DNA from: Roseiarcus sp963783175
GTDB lineage: Bacteria > Pseudomonadota > Alphaproteobacteria > Rhizobiales > Beijerinckiaceae
Length of the DNA: 64,000 nt
Reading direction: 5' to 3'
Assembly: GCA_963783175.1 (NCBI GenBank)
Contig: CAWANG010000003.1
Location: 62,001-126,000 of the forward strand
Part shown: positions 45,263 to 53,378 of the stretch, in pieces
How the letters are laid out: each line of letters opens with the position of its first letter
Numbering within the stretch: the stretch's first letter is position 1
Notes under the pieces: generated by a model
The model's database searches: none
Seen by the model: only the letters and a program-made list of their open reading frames with translations
Told to the model about the DNA's origin: nothing
Program-made: the position numbers and the translations under genes

Positions 45263-46348
45263 ATGAGCGCCGACGTTGATCCGGAAGATCAAACCGAGGA
45301 GCCGACCGAAAAGCGGCTGCATGACGCAACCGAGCGGGGCGAGGTCGCCTTTTCCCGCGAAGCGCCGCTGTTCGCGTCCCTGTCGGCGACGCTCGTGGCG
45401 TTAATATTCGTCATTCCCGGGCGCGCCGGGATCCTCCTCTCGGCGCTCGTCGGCCTCATCGACGATCCCGCCGGCTGGCGCATCGAGCGCGGCGAAGACA
45501 TCCTTGCCCTCGCCGACCCTGTGGTCGTCGCCGGCGCGCGCTTCCTTTTGCCGACGGTGATCCTTCTGATCGCCGCCGGCGTCCTTGCGTCTGTCGCCCA
45601 GAGCCCGCCCCGCATCGTGCCCGAGCGGATCATGCCTGACGCCTCCCGGATCTCGTTGCGCAAAGGCCTTCGCCGGCTGTTGGGGCCCCGCGGCTGGACC
45701 GAATTCCTGAAGAGCCTGATCAAGCTCGCGGCCGTGATCGCGGTCGCGACGACGATGCTGGTCGGCCAGAAGGTCGTGCTGCTGACGGCGATGGACGTCG
45801 ATCCGGGCATGCTGCCGCAGCGGGCGCTCGATCTCTGCGTCAAATCGATCGCCGCGGTGCTCGTCGCGACCATGGCCGTGGCGGCCGCCGACCTCGCCTG
45901 GTCGCGGATTCTCTGGCGGCGCGATCATCGTATGAGCAGGCAGGAGCTCAAGGAGGAGCTCCGCCAGGCCGAGGGCGACCGGATGATCAAGGCGCGCTTA
46001 CGCTCGCTCCGTCTCGACCGCTCGCGCAAGCGCATGCTCTCCGCCGTGCCGCGCGCAACGATGATCGTCACCAACCCCACCCATTACGCGGTCGCCATGC
46101 GATACGTTCGCGCCGAGGGCGGAGCGCCGATCGTGGTCGCCAAAGGCGCCGATTTCATCGCGCTCAAGATCCGTTCGATCGCCGAGGACCGCGGCATCCC
46201 GGTCATCGAGGACAAGCCGCTCGCGCGTTCGCTCTACGCCGCCGTCGACGTCGACCGCCCGATCCCGGCCGAATTCTATCGAGCGGTCGCCGAGATTGTG
46301 CATCTGATCCAGCAGAGGAAGGCTCTATGGGCCCCCCGAAGGCAATGA
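45263..46348 (+). CDS. flhB: Flagellar export gate protein FlhB
   Basis: 361 residues. Starts with the usual acidic/lysine leader (DPEDQTEEPTEKRLHDATERG), has four transmembrane segments, and carries the self-cleavage site VTNPTHYAVAMRY about residue 270. FlhB cleaves itself between N and P and switches export from rod/hook to filament substrates. The C-terminal domain (VVAKGADFIALKIRSIAEDR) is complete. The following gene starts within its last codons. Confidence 0.97.
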   Translation: MSADVDPEDQTEEPTEKRLHDATERGEVAFSREAPLFASLSATLVALIFVIPGRAGILLSALVGLIDDPAGWRIERGEDILALADPVVVAGARFLLPTVILLIAAGVLASVAQSPPRIVPERIMPDASRISLRKGLRRLLGPRGWTEFLKSLIKLAAVIAVATTMLVGQKVVLLTAMDVDPGMLPQRALDLCVKSIAAVLVATMAVAAADLAWSRILWRRDHRMSRQELKEELRQAEGDRMIKARLRSLRLDRSRKRMLSAVPRATMIVTNPTHYAVAMRYVRAEGGAPIVVAKGADFIALKIRSIAEDRGIPVIEDKPLARSLYAAVDVDRPIPAEFYRAVAEIVHLIQQRKALWAPRRQ

Positions 46349-46782
46349 ATCCGGCTAGGCGAGGTCCGCGGCCGCGCCGCCCGCTCGCACGCGAGCAAAT
46401 CATCGCCGATGCGCTGGTCGACGTCGCCAGCGAACTCAGGCTGACCGACGCGGCGGAACTCATGTCGATGATCCTCAACGACCATGCGGCCAACATCGCC
46501 GATCTCGTCAATTCGTCGACCGAGCTCTTTTTTAAGAGTGGAACTCTGCGTTACGCGCTGTCGGCGAGCTTTGCGGCGCCGTGGGACGCGACGCCGGTCG
46601 TCGAGATCGACATGGAGTTCCGCCACGCCGCGGTTTGCGCGTTTTTTCGCCTGAAGATCGGGCAGCGCCGGGCGGGAGTCGAAATCATCGACATTTTGTT
46701 CGACGAGCAGGGACTGAACGAATTAGCCAAGGCCGAACGCCTGTCGGCCGCCCTCGACAGCGCGAGGCTGCGCTCCCACTAG
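46327..46782 (+). CDS. Conserved hypothetical protein in flagellar cluster
   Basis: 151 residues. ATG 46327 overlaps the end of flhB by 22 bases and has an AGGAAGG Shine-Dalgarno inside flhB; ATG 46345, overlapping the flhB stop as ATGA, is the alternative. No signal peptide or membrane span. An Arg/Pro-rich N-terminus precedes a mixed domain (EQIIADALVDVASELRLTDA.., SGTLRYALSASFAAPWDATP, VEIIDILFDEQGLNELAKAE). I do not recognise a family. Position between flhB and flgB suggests a cytoplasmic accessory role. Confidence 0.75.
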   Translation: MGPPKAMNPARRGPRPRRPLAREQIIADALVDVASELRLTDAAELMSMILNDHAANIADLVNSSTELFFKSGTLRYALSASFAAPWDATPVVEIDMEFRHAAVCAFFRLKIGQRRAGVEIIDILFDEQGLNELAKAERLSAALDSARLRSH

Positions 46783-46858
46783 CTCCGTCGCGAGGCAAGC
46801 CCCATGCAAGGCCGCCCGCGCAGGGTCGATCCAGTCTCCCCCAAGGGATCGCGTCCAA

Positions 46859-47236
46859 TTGTCCCCGATCTACCTATTTGAAGTCGCCGCCCAGAAGGCG
46901 CAATGGCTGTCGGCGCGCCAGACGGCGATCGCCGGCAACGTCGCCAATGCGAACACGCCCGGCTTTCGGGCCCTCGACATCCAGCCGTTTTCGGCGGTTC
47001 TCGACTCTTCCCCGATCGAGATGGCTGCGACCAGCCCCGCCCATTTGTCGCTGCCTCAATCCGAGTCCGGCGCATTGCGCGAAATCGAGGTCGATCCCTC
47101 GGAACAGACGCTGTCCGGCAACACCGTCAATCTCGAACAACAGATGATCAATCTCGGCGACGTCAATCGGGACTACACCATGAGCGCCAACATTCGCCGC
47201 GCCTTTCATCAGCTTCTTCTCTCGGCCCTGAAGTGA
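46859..47236 (+). CDS. flgB: Flagellar basal-body rod protein FlgB
   Basis: 125 residues from a TTG start (SPIYLFEVAAQKAQWLSARQ..). The rod consensus GNVANANTPGFRALDIQPF is near the N-terminus and the C-terminus VNLEQQMINLGDVNRDYTMS is typical for FlgB. It is the most proximal rod subunit, next to FliE. flgC starts 6 bases after its stop. Confidence 0.94.
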   Translation: MSPIYLFEVAAQKAQWLSARQTAIAGNVANANTPGFRALDIQPFSAVLDSSPIEMAATSPAHLSLPQSESGALREIEVDPSEQTLSGNTVNLEQQMINLGDVNRDYTMSANIRRAFHQLLLSALK

Positions 47237-47242
47237 ACGCTC

Positions 47243-47662
47243 ATGCCGGATCCGCTGCAGACTGCGCTCCACATCGCCGCCTCCGGGCTTCAAGCGCAAT
47301 CCATGCGGCTGCGTATCGTCTCGGAGAATATCGCCAACGCTCAGTCGACCGGCTCGACCCCCGGCGCCAACCCCTACGCCCGGCAGACCGTCTCGTTCGA
47401 GAGCGAGATGGATCGGACGCTCGGGGCGAACCTGGTCGAGGTCAAGTCGATCGGCGTCGACTCGACGCCGTTCAAGCTCGAGCGGGATCCGGGCAATCCG
47501 GCGGCGGACGAAAACGGGATGGTGAAAATGCCGAACGTCGACGTGCTGGTCGAGCTGGCCGACATGCGCGAGGCCAACCGCAGCTACGAGGCCAATCTTC
47601 AAGTCGCCAAGCAATCGGCCGACATGCTCAACACAGCCGTCAGCCTCATGAAGGACGCCTGA
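47243..47662 (+). CDS. flgC: Flagellar basal-body rod protein FlgC
   Basis: 139 residues. Rod family N-terminus LQTALHIAASGLQAQSMRLR and SENIANAQSTGSTPGANPYA, then RQTVSFESEM; the C-terminus MPNVDVLVELADMREANRSY and AKQSADMLNTAVSLMKDA is characteristic of FlgC. Part of the proximal rod. Followed 32 bases later by fliE. Confidence 0.95.
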   Translation: MPDPLQTALHIAASGLQAQSMRLRIVSENIANAQSTGSTPGANPYARQTVSFESEMDRTLGANLVEVKSIGVDSTPFKLERDPGNPAADENGMVKMPNVDVLVELADMREANRSYEANLQVAKQSADMLNTAVSLMKDA

Positions 47663-47694
47663 ACGGCGAGCGCCCGCGTGACGAGGATTAAACG

Positions 47695-47997
47695 ATGATC
47701 GAAGGCGTTTCCGCTATGAGCTCCGCAAGCCCGAGCGCGAGCGTTCGCAGCCCGCAATCCGCCGCCACGCCGACCGAGGGGCCGAGCTTCGATCAGGCGC
47801 TCACGCAGGCGATCGGTTCGGCGATCGACACGCTACAAACCGGCGAGGCGGTCGCCATCCAGGGCGTCGAGGGCGGAGCGGCGCCAATGAAGGTGGTCGA
47901 GTTGGTGATGGCGGCGCAGCGTTCGCTCCAGACCGTTCTCGCAATCCGCGACAAGGCGGTCGCCGCTTATCAGGAGATTGCGCGGATGACGATCTGA
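47695..47997 (+). CDS. fliE: Flagellar hook-basal body complex protein FliE
   Basis: 100 residues; joins the MS-ring to the rod. Ser/Ala-rich first 35 residues, then PSFDQALTQAIGSAIDTLQT and the conserved C-terminus MKVVELVMAAQRSLQTVLAI.., DKAVAAYQEIARMTI. A GAGG Shine-Dalgarno precedes the ATG. The order flgB-flgC-fliE is conserved in alphaproteobacteria. Confidence 0.94.
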   Translation: MIEGVSAMSSASPSASVRSPQSAATPTEGPSFDQALTQAIGSAIDTLQTGEAVAIQGVEGGAAPMKVVELVMAAQRSLQTVLAIRDKAVAAYQEIARMTI

Positions 47998-48059
47998 TCG
48001 GGCGCCTGGATGACGAGTGGGCGCGCCGAGGGTTCGGTGTGGAAGCGGAGAATGTGGAA

Positions 48060-48848
48060 ATGAGAGCGTTGGGGATCGCGGCGACCGGCATGAGCGCCCA
48101 GGAACAGAACCTCGAGGTGATCGCGAACAATGTCGCCAACATCAACACCACCGGCTTCAAACGCTCGCGGGCGGAATTCACCGATCTGATTTATCAGACC
48201 GAGCGCCTAATGGGAGTCTCGAACCGCGGCCGCGACGCGACCATTCCCGAAGGCGCGCAGATCGGCCTCGGCGTTCGCACCGCCGCGATACGCAGCGTCA
48301 ACATTCAGGGCGCGCTGACCAACACCGGTAACACCCTCGATCTGGCGATCAATGGGCGCGGCTGGTTCGAAGTGACGACGCCGAACGGCGACACCGTCTA
48401 CACCCGCGACGGCGCGTTCAACACCAACGCCAACGGCCAGCTTGTCACCATGGACGGCTATGCCGTCGCGCCGCCGATTCTCGTGCCCCCGACGGCCACG
48501 GCGATCACCATCAGCCAGACCGGCTTGGTCACGGCGACGATTCCGGGCCAGACGACGCCGCAGCAGCTCGGGCAATTGACGATCGCCAATTTCGTCAATG
48601 AGGCGGGCCTCCAGGCGCTCGGCGGCAATTACTTCCAGCAGACCGCTGCATCCGGCCAGCCGAGCGTCGGTGTTCCCGGCGACACCGCTTTCGGCATCAT
48701 CCAGCAGGGTTACGTCGAGGCCTCGAACGTCGATCCCGTCAGCGAGATCACTAACCTCATCAATGCCCAGCGCGCCTATGAGATGAACTCCAAGGTGATC
48801 CAAGCGGCGGACCAAATGTCCGGCACCATCTCCAACATGCGCAGTTAG
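48060..48848 (+). CDS. flgG: Flagellar distal rod protein FlgG
   Basis: 262 residues from ATG 48060, giving exactly the standard FlgG length; GTG 48039 is seven codons upstream. It contains MRALGIAATGMSAQEQNLEV, NNVANINTTGFKRSRAEFTD, LDLAINGRGWFEVTTPNGD and the C-terminal GYVEASNVDPVSEITNLINA and QRAYEMNSKVIQ. Forms the distal rod through the P and L rings. Confidence 0.97.
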   Translation: MRALGIAATGMSAQEQNLEVIANNVANINTTGFKRSRAEFTDLIYQTERLMGVSNRGRDATIPEGAQIGLGVRTAAIRSVNIQGALTNTGNTLDLAINGRGWFEVTTPNGDTVYTRDGAFNTNANGQLVTMDGYAVAPPILVPPTATAITISQTGLVTATIPGQTTPQQLGQLTIANFVNEAGLQALGGNYFQQTAASGQPSVGVPGDTAFGIIQQGYVEASNVDPVSEITNLINAQRAYEMNSKVIQAADQMSGTISNMRS

Positions 48849-48900
48849 AACGCTGGAGAATGACTCGATGAATCGCGCTGCCGAAGGGTTCCCCTCCACC

Positions 48901-48947
48901 ACGCCAAAGCCCGTCGAAGGACGGACGTCTTCGACGCCCTATGGCGT
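48901..48947 (+). repeat. Nested hairpin in the flgG-flgA gap
   Basis: Outer arms ACGCCA (48901-48906) and TGGCGT (48942-48947) enclose inner arms GTCGAAG (48913-48919) and CTTCGAC (48929-48935). It falls between the flgG stop and the proposed flgA start. No T-run follows, so it is more likely a processing or stability element, or a small palindromic repeat, than a terminator. Confidence 0.5.
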
Positions 48948-49041
48948 GATCCCCGTCCCCCGCTTCGCCTGGGAGGATAGGCGCCGGCCTTCGCGCTTTG
49001 CTCCCCGGCGCTTGCAAAGCATTGGGGAGGGGAACCGCTCC

Positions 49042-49566
49042 ATGGGCCGCGAGACAGGACACCCGACTTTCGACGGGCTGGGGGGCGACGAAGGGAGTGC
49101 GCTGCGGCTGCTCGGGCGGTTTGGCTCTGCCGCGATTGCCGCGATCGCCGCCACTTGCGCCATCCCGGCGGCGGCGCACGAAGCCCTCGCCCCGACCCCA
49201 AAGGAAGTCATCTATCCGGGCGACGTGATCCGCGACGACATGCTCGCCGATGTCGCCGAAGCCGCGCGCGACGGGTCCGGGCCGTTCGTCGAGTCGCGCT
49301 CGCTCATTGTCGGCAAGGTCGCGCGGCTCACGCTCCTTCCAGGCCACGCGATCCCCTTTTCCGGCGTTTCCAACCGCAAGGTTGTCGCCGACGGGGCGGA
49401 GGTCAAGCTCATCTACTCCGAAGGCGGTCTCGTGATCATGACGACCGGCGCGGCGCTGCAGGACGGCTCGATCGGGGACATCGTCAGGGTTCGCAACAGC
49501 GACAGCGGGGTGACCGTGTCCGGCGCCGTCCAGCCGGACGGCACGGTCAGGGTGAGCGGGGGCTGA
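49042..49566 (+). CDS. flgA: Flagellar P-ring assembly chaperone FlgA
   Basis: 174 residues from ATG 49042, preceded by GGGGAGGGG; the frame is open back to 48868, but that part runs through a hairpin and low-complexity sequence. A hydrophobic export signal (about residues 27-50, IAAIAATCAIPAAAHE) precedes the SAF domain: PTPKEVIYPGDVIRDDMLAD, VGKVARLTLLPGHAIPFSGV, IGDIVRVRNSDSGVTVSG. It is the periplasmic chaperone for FlgI, encoded directly downstream (TGATG overlap). Confidence 0.9.
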   Translation: MGRETGHPTFDGLGGDEGSALRLLGRFGSAAIAAIAATCAIPAAAHEALAPTPKEVIYPGDVIRDDMLADVAEAARDGSGPFVESRSLIVGKVARLTLLPGHAIPFSGVSNRKVVADGAEVKLIYSEGGLVIMTTGAALQDGSIGDIVRVRNSDSGVTVSGAVQPDGTVRVSGG

Positions 49567-50657
49567 TGCGCCGACTGCTTCTCGCGCTCGTGCTCTGTCT
49601 TGCCGCCGCTCCCGCCGCAGCCGTTCGCATCAAGGATATCTCGGTCCTGCGCGGCGCAAGCGACAGCCAATTGGTCGGATATGGTCTGGTGGTGGGTCTT
49701 CAAGGCTCCGGCGACACCCTGCGCAACACGCCGTTCACCGAGCAATCCATCCAGGCGATGCTCGAACACCTGGGCCTCGACGTACACGGCGCATCCCTGC
49801 GCAACCGCAATGTCGCCTCGGTGATCGTTACGACGGATCTTGCGGCGGGAACGGAGCCGGGCGCGCGGCTCGACGTCACCGTCTCCGCCCTCGGCGATGC
49901 GCCGTCCCTGATGGGCGGAACCCTCCTGCTGACCCAACTCCAGTCATCGGACGGCGTGGTCTACGCGACGGCCCAAGGCGCCGTCTCCGTCACCGGATTC
50001 GAAACCGCCGGCCAGGGCGAGACGCTTTCGCAAGGCGTTCCGACCGCCGGGCGCATTCCCAATGGCGCGATCGTCGAGCACGAAGTCGCCACGTCCCCCG
50101 ACGAGTTGCGCTCGATGCTCGAATTGAAGAATCCCGACTATGCGACCGCGGTCAGAATCGTCGACGCCATCAACGCCTATTCGCGCGGGCGATTCCGGGC
50201 CCATGCGGCCTACGAAGTCGACAGCCGGACGGTCGAATTGTTTCGCCCGCGCAATGTCTCGTTCGCGCGGTTCATGGCCGAAGTTGGCGAACTGCAGGTC
50301 GAGCCGGACATGGCCGCGCGCGTGGTTCTCGACGCGCGAACCGGCACGGTCGTCGTCGGTCAGGACGTGCAGATCTCGACCGTCGCGGTAACCTACGGGA
50401 CGCTGACGGTCCGCGTCGCGGAATCGCCGCGCGTATCCCAGCCCGCTCCGTTCTCTCAAGGGAGGACGGTCGTCACGCCCAACACCAAGATCGACGTCGA
50501 GCAGGGGGGCGGACCGATCGCCATCGTCGGCGGATCGAGCTTGAGAACGCTGGTCAGCGGGTTGAATCGGATCGGGATCAAGCCGCCGGGGATCATCGCG
50601 ATCCTTCAAGCGATCAAGACGGCCGGCGCGCTCCAGGCCGATCTGGTGATTCAGTGA
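49566..50657 (+). CDS. flgI: Flagellar P-ring protein FlgI
   Basis: 363 residues with signal peptide (MRRLLLALVLCLAAAPAAA). Conserved parts: VRIKDISVLRGASDSQLVGY, GLVVGLQGSGDTLRNTPFTE, NVASVIVTTDLAAGTEPGAR and, near the end, GGSSLRTLVSGLNRIGIKPP and IAILQAIKTAGALQADLVIQ. It forms the periplasmic P ring around the rod. ATG overlaps the flgA stop by one base. Confidence 0.97.
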   Translation: MRRLLLALVLCLAAAPAAAVRIKDISVLRGASDSQLVGYGLVVGLQGSGDTLRNTPFTEQSIQAMLEHLGLDVHGASLRNRNVASVIVTTDLAAGTEPGARLDVTVSALGDAPSLMGGTLLLTQLQSSDGVVYATAQGAVSVTGFETAGQGETLSQGVPTAGRIPNGAIVEHEVATSPDELRSMLELKNPDYATAVRIVDAINAYSRGRFRAHAAYEVDSRTVELFRPRNVSFARFMAEVGELQVEPDMAARVVLDARTGTVVVGQDVQISTVAVTYGTLTVRVAESPRVSQPAPFSQGRTVVTPNTKIDVEQGGGPIAIVGGSSLRTLVSGLNRIGIKPPGIIAILQAIKTAGALQADLVIQ

Positions 50658-50741
50658 TCCGTCGGCCCTCGGCCTGAACGGCTCCGGTCAGCCCAGCGCA
50701 AGCCGCGCGGCCGAGAATGGCGCCATTCTCGAGGCCGATCC

Positions 50742-51302
50742 ATGCCGACGTTCTCTTCCCCGCAAGGCCGGACGACCGGATCGCGCAATCAATCGATATT
50801 GCTCGGCGCTTTCGCCGTCGCCGCCTTGTTCGCCTTCCCGGCAAGCGCCCAGGATGGGCGGGCGCCGGAGAGCCAGAAGTCAAAAGCGAACGCTGACAGA
50901 ACGGCGGAAAACGACGCAAGCCGCTTCTGCGCCAACGTCGCCCCGTCGGTCGTCGAGGCGCGCATCGCCTGGCAGACAAAGCGCCTTGGCGAACTCGACG
51001 CTCAGGTCAAGCAGCGCCTCGCCGATCTTGAGAAGGCCGAGGCGTCGGTGCACGAATGGGTCGCCAAGCGGGACGCCATGCTCAGGGCGGCGAGCGACGA
51101 CCTCGTCGCCATTTACGCCAGGATGCAGCCCGAGAACGCGGCCGTTCAACTCAGCGCGATGGACGATCAAATGGCGGCGGCGATCCTGGGCAAACTCAAG
51201 CCCAGCGCCGCAGGCGCCATTCTCGACGAGATGGAGGCGGAGCGGGCGAGCAAGCTCGCATCCTTCCTCTCAGGCGCGAGCGCCGGGGAGAAAAAATCCT
51301 GA
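50742..51302 (+). CDS. motE: MotE-like periplasmic motor protein
   Basis: 186 residues. Hydrophobic N-terminal signal (SILLGAFAVAALFAFPASAQ), a Cys-containing region (ASRFCANVAPSVVEARIAW), a long helix (LGELDAQVKQRLADLEKAEA..) and a MgtE-N-like end (IYARMQPENAAVQLSAMDDQ, AAAILGKLKPSAAGAILDEM). In rhizobia MotE is a chaperone for the periplasmic motor protein MotC; motC is not in the window. Position between flgI and flgH is the standard one. Stop overlaps flgH start. Confidence 0.88.
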   Translation: MPTFSSPQGRTTGSRNQSILLGAFAVAALFAFPASAQDGRAPESQKSKANADRTAENDASRFCANVAPSVVEARIAWQTKRLGELDAQVKQRLADLEKAEASVHEWVAKRDAMLRAASDDLVAIYARMQPENAAVQLSAMDDQMAAAILGKLKPSAAGAILDEMEAERASKLASFLSGASAGEKKS

Positions 51303-52015
51303 TGAGGCTCATTCTGCCGCCGATCTGGCTCGCGATCGCGCTGTCGGCGTCTAGCTGCTGGAACAGCGCGAGCGAGTTCATGCGCGAACCCTTTTTCACG
51401 CCGGTCGGGGCCGGGCTCGCCCCGGAGGAGACGGCGGCCATCCAGGACGCGAGGGCCGCCGCGGGCCCGCAATTCCCGTCCAGCGCACCGCCGCCTTCGT
51501 TGTACAGCCAGCCGCGCATCGCCCATGTCGGCGACATCGTGCGGGTGCTCATCTCGATCAACGACAAGGCGAGCCTCGGCAACGCCTCGGGCCGCTCAAT
51601 GACGACCAAGGACGGAGTTGTCATCGATTTCGGCTACAACAACGGCTCGTCATCGTCGTCGTCCAACCAGCCCGCCAAGCTTCTCGGCGACCTTTCCTCC
51701 CAAGCCTCGACGCAGGGGCAGGGCAACATCGACCGGTCGGAGCAGATTCAAGTTTCGGTGGCGGCGATCGTCACCCGCGTCCTCCCTAACGGGAATCTCG
51801 TCATTTCCGGATCGCAGGAAGTGCGCGTCAACTACGAAATGCGCCAGCTGACCGTCGCGGGGATCGTGAACCCGCTCGACATCTCGCTCAACAACACCGT
51901 CGCCTATGACCGGATCGCCGAGGCCCGCATCTCTTATGGCGGCCGCGGGCGGTCGAACGATTTTCAGCAGCCCTCCTGGGGGCAGCAGATTTATGACGCC
52001 GCGAGGCCGTTCTAG
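51302..52015 (+). CDS. flgH: Flagellar L-ring lipoprotein FlgH
   Basis: 237 residues from ATG 51302, one base overlap with motE. N-terminal lipoprotein-like signal MRLILPPIWLAIALSASSC with a Cys at residue 19 as probable lipidation site. Diagnostic: HVGDIVRVLISINDKASLGN, IQVSVAAIVTRVLPNGNLVI, GSQEVRVNYEMRQLTVAGIV, NNTVAYDRIAEARISYGGRG. Forms the outer-membrane L ring. Confidence 0.95.
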   Translation: MRLILPPIWLAIALSASSCWNSASEFMREPFFTPVGAGLAPEETAAIQDARAAAGPQFPSSAPPPSLYSQPRIAHVGDIVRVLISINDKASLGNASGRSMTTKDGVVIDFGYNNGSSSSSSNQPAKLLGDLSSQASTQGQGNIDRSEQIQVSVAAIVTRVLPNGNLVISGSQEVRVNYEMRQLTVAGIVNPLDISLNNTVAYDRIAEARISYGGRGRSNDFQQPSWGQQIYDAARPF

Positions 52016-52026
52016 CCGGAGCGCCG

Positions 52027-52506
52027 ATGTTCGATTCCGCCTTGCCGCAAGGCGCCGCCGCAGGGACCTCGCTTAGGGCGTCGCTGATCGATTTGGCGGT
52101 TGTCGTCGTTTTGGCCGCCTGCGCCGGCGCCGCGTTCGAGGCGTCGCGCGCCAGCGCGCCGGCTGGAGTGGACAAGCCCGCGGAATCGTCGGCCGGCGCT
52201 CCGGCAGCGGAACCCTCGACCATTGTCGATCTGCCGCCGATCGTGACCAATCTCGGCGCGCCGCAGGATACCTGGATCCGGCTCGAAGGCTCGATCATCT
52301 TCGACCCCAGGACCTTGCCGCATCCCGACGCCGTCGCTGGCCAGATCGGCGACGACATACTCGCCTATCTGCGCACGGTGTCCCTGCGCCAACTCGAAGG
52401 CCCGATCGGGCTCGAGAACATCCGCCAGGATCTCAATGAGCGGGCGGCGATCCGCAGCGAAGGGAAGGTGCGCGCATTCGTGATCCGGACTTTGGTGGTG
52501 CAATGA
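52027..52506 (+). CDS. fliL: Flagellar basal body-associated protein FliL
   Basis: 159 residues. One membrane span near residues 20-40 (LIDLAVVVVLAACAGAAFEA), a flexible Pro/Ala-rich linker and a periplasmic FliL domain (TIVDLPPIVTNLGAPQDTWI.., RTVSLRQLEGPIGLENIRQD, LNERAAIRSEGKVRAFVIRT). FliL surrounds the stator and supports torque. Its stop overlaps the fliP start by four bases. Confidence 0.93.
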   Translation: MFDSALPQGAAAGTSLRASLIDLAVVVVLAACAGAAFEASRASAPAGVDKPAESSAGAPAAEPSTIVDLPPIVTNLGAPQDTWIRLEGSIIFDPRTLPHPDAVAGQIGDDILAYLRTVSLRQLEGPIGLENIRQDLNERAAIRSEGKVRAFVIRTLVVQ

Positions 52507-53237
52507 GACGAGCCGCCGTCGCCGCCGTCGCGCTCTTGGCGGCAAGTTCTCCGGCATCGGCGCAGACCTTGGATCTCAACGCTCTGGTCCCGGCCGGCGG
52601 CGCCACGGCAAGCGGCCGGATCATCGAGCTGGTCGCGATTCTGACCGTGCTTTCGGTTGCGCCCGGTCTTCTCATCATGGTCACGAGCTTCACCCGCTTC
52701 ATCGTCGCGCTTTCGTTTCTGCGCTCTGGCCTCGGCTTGCAGAGCGCGCCGGCGAATCTTGTCCTGATCAGTCTGTCATTGTTCATGACCTTCTTTGTCA
52801 TGGCGCCGACTTTCGACCGCGCGTGGCAAAACGGATTGAAGCCGATGATGGATAACCAGATCAGCCAGCAGGATGCGCTCGCCGCAGTCATCGAACCATT
52901 CCGCGAGTTCATGCTCGCCCAAGTGCGCGAAAAAGACATGGCGCTATTCGAGAGCCTGTCGAAAGGGCGCTTCGAGATCGCGGACCGCTCCAAGACCGAC
53001 TTGAGGCTCCTGATACCCGCCTTCATGATTTCCGAGCTTCGGCGAGGCTTCGAAATCGGTTTTCTGATCGTGTTGCCGTTTCTCGTCATCGATATGATCG
53101 TCGCGACATTGACCATGTCGATGGGCATGATGATGCTGCCGCCTTCGGTCATCTCGCTGCCGGTGAAGATCCTGTTTTTCGTGCTGATCGACGGCTGGAA
53201 CCTCCTGATCGGAAGCCTGGTGCGCTCCGCCAGCTGA
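52503..53237 (+). CDS. fliP: Flagellar export gate protein FliP
   Basis: 244 residues with cleavable signal (VAAVALLAASSPASAQ). Conserved blocks: LVAILTVLSVAPGLLIMVTS, FTRFIVALSFLRSGLGLQSA, PANLVLISLSLFMTFFVMAP, then LRLLIPAFMISELRRGFEIG, LPFLVIDMIVATLTMSMGMM and ILFFVLIDGWNLLIGSL. FliP forms the pentameric core of the export gate with FliQ and FliR. Confidence 0.97.
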   Translation: MRRAAVAAVALLAASSPASAQTLDLNALVPAGGATASGRIIELVAILTVLSVAPGLLIMVTSFTRFIVALSFLRSGLGLQSAPANLVLISLSLFMTFFVMAPTFDRAWQNGLKPMMDNQISQQDALAAVIEPFREFMLAQVREKDMALFESLSKGRFEIADRSKTDLRLLIPAFMISELRRGFEIGFLIVLPFLVIDMIVATLTMSMGMMMLPPSVISLPVKILFFVLIDGWNLLIGSLVRSAS

Positions 53238-53378
53238 CCTCGCCAGGGGAGACGCCGCCAATTGCGGGCGAAGCGGGCTTTCCGGCCACGCCCGGCGGCG
53301 CGCCTCCGCCAATGCAGCCGGGCGCCAGCTTCGCACAAGGCCACGCGCGTCAAATGGCCCATCCGCCGAGGAGGCTCC

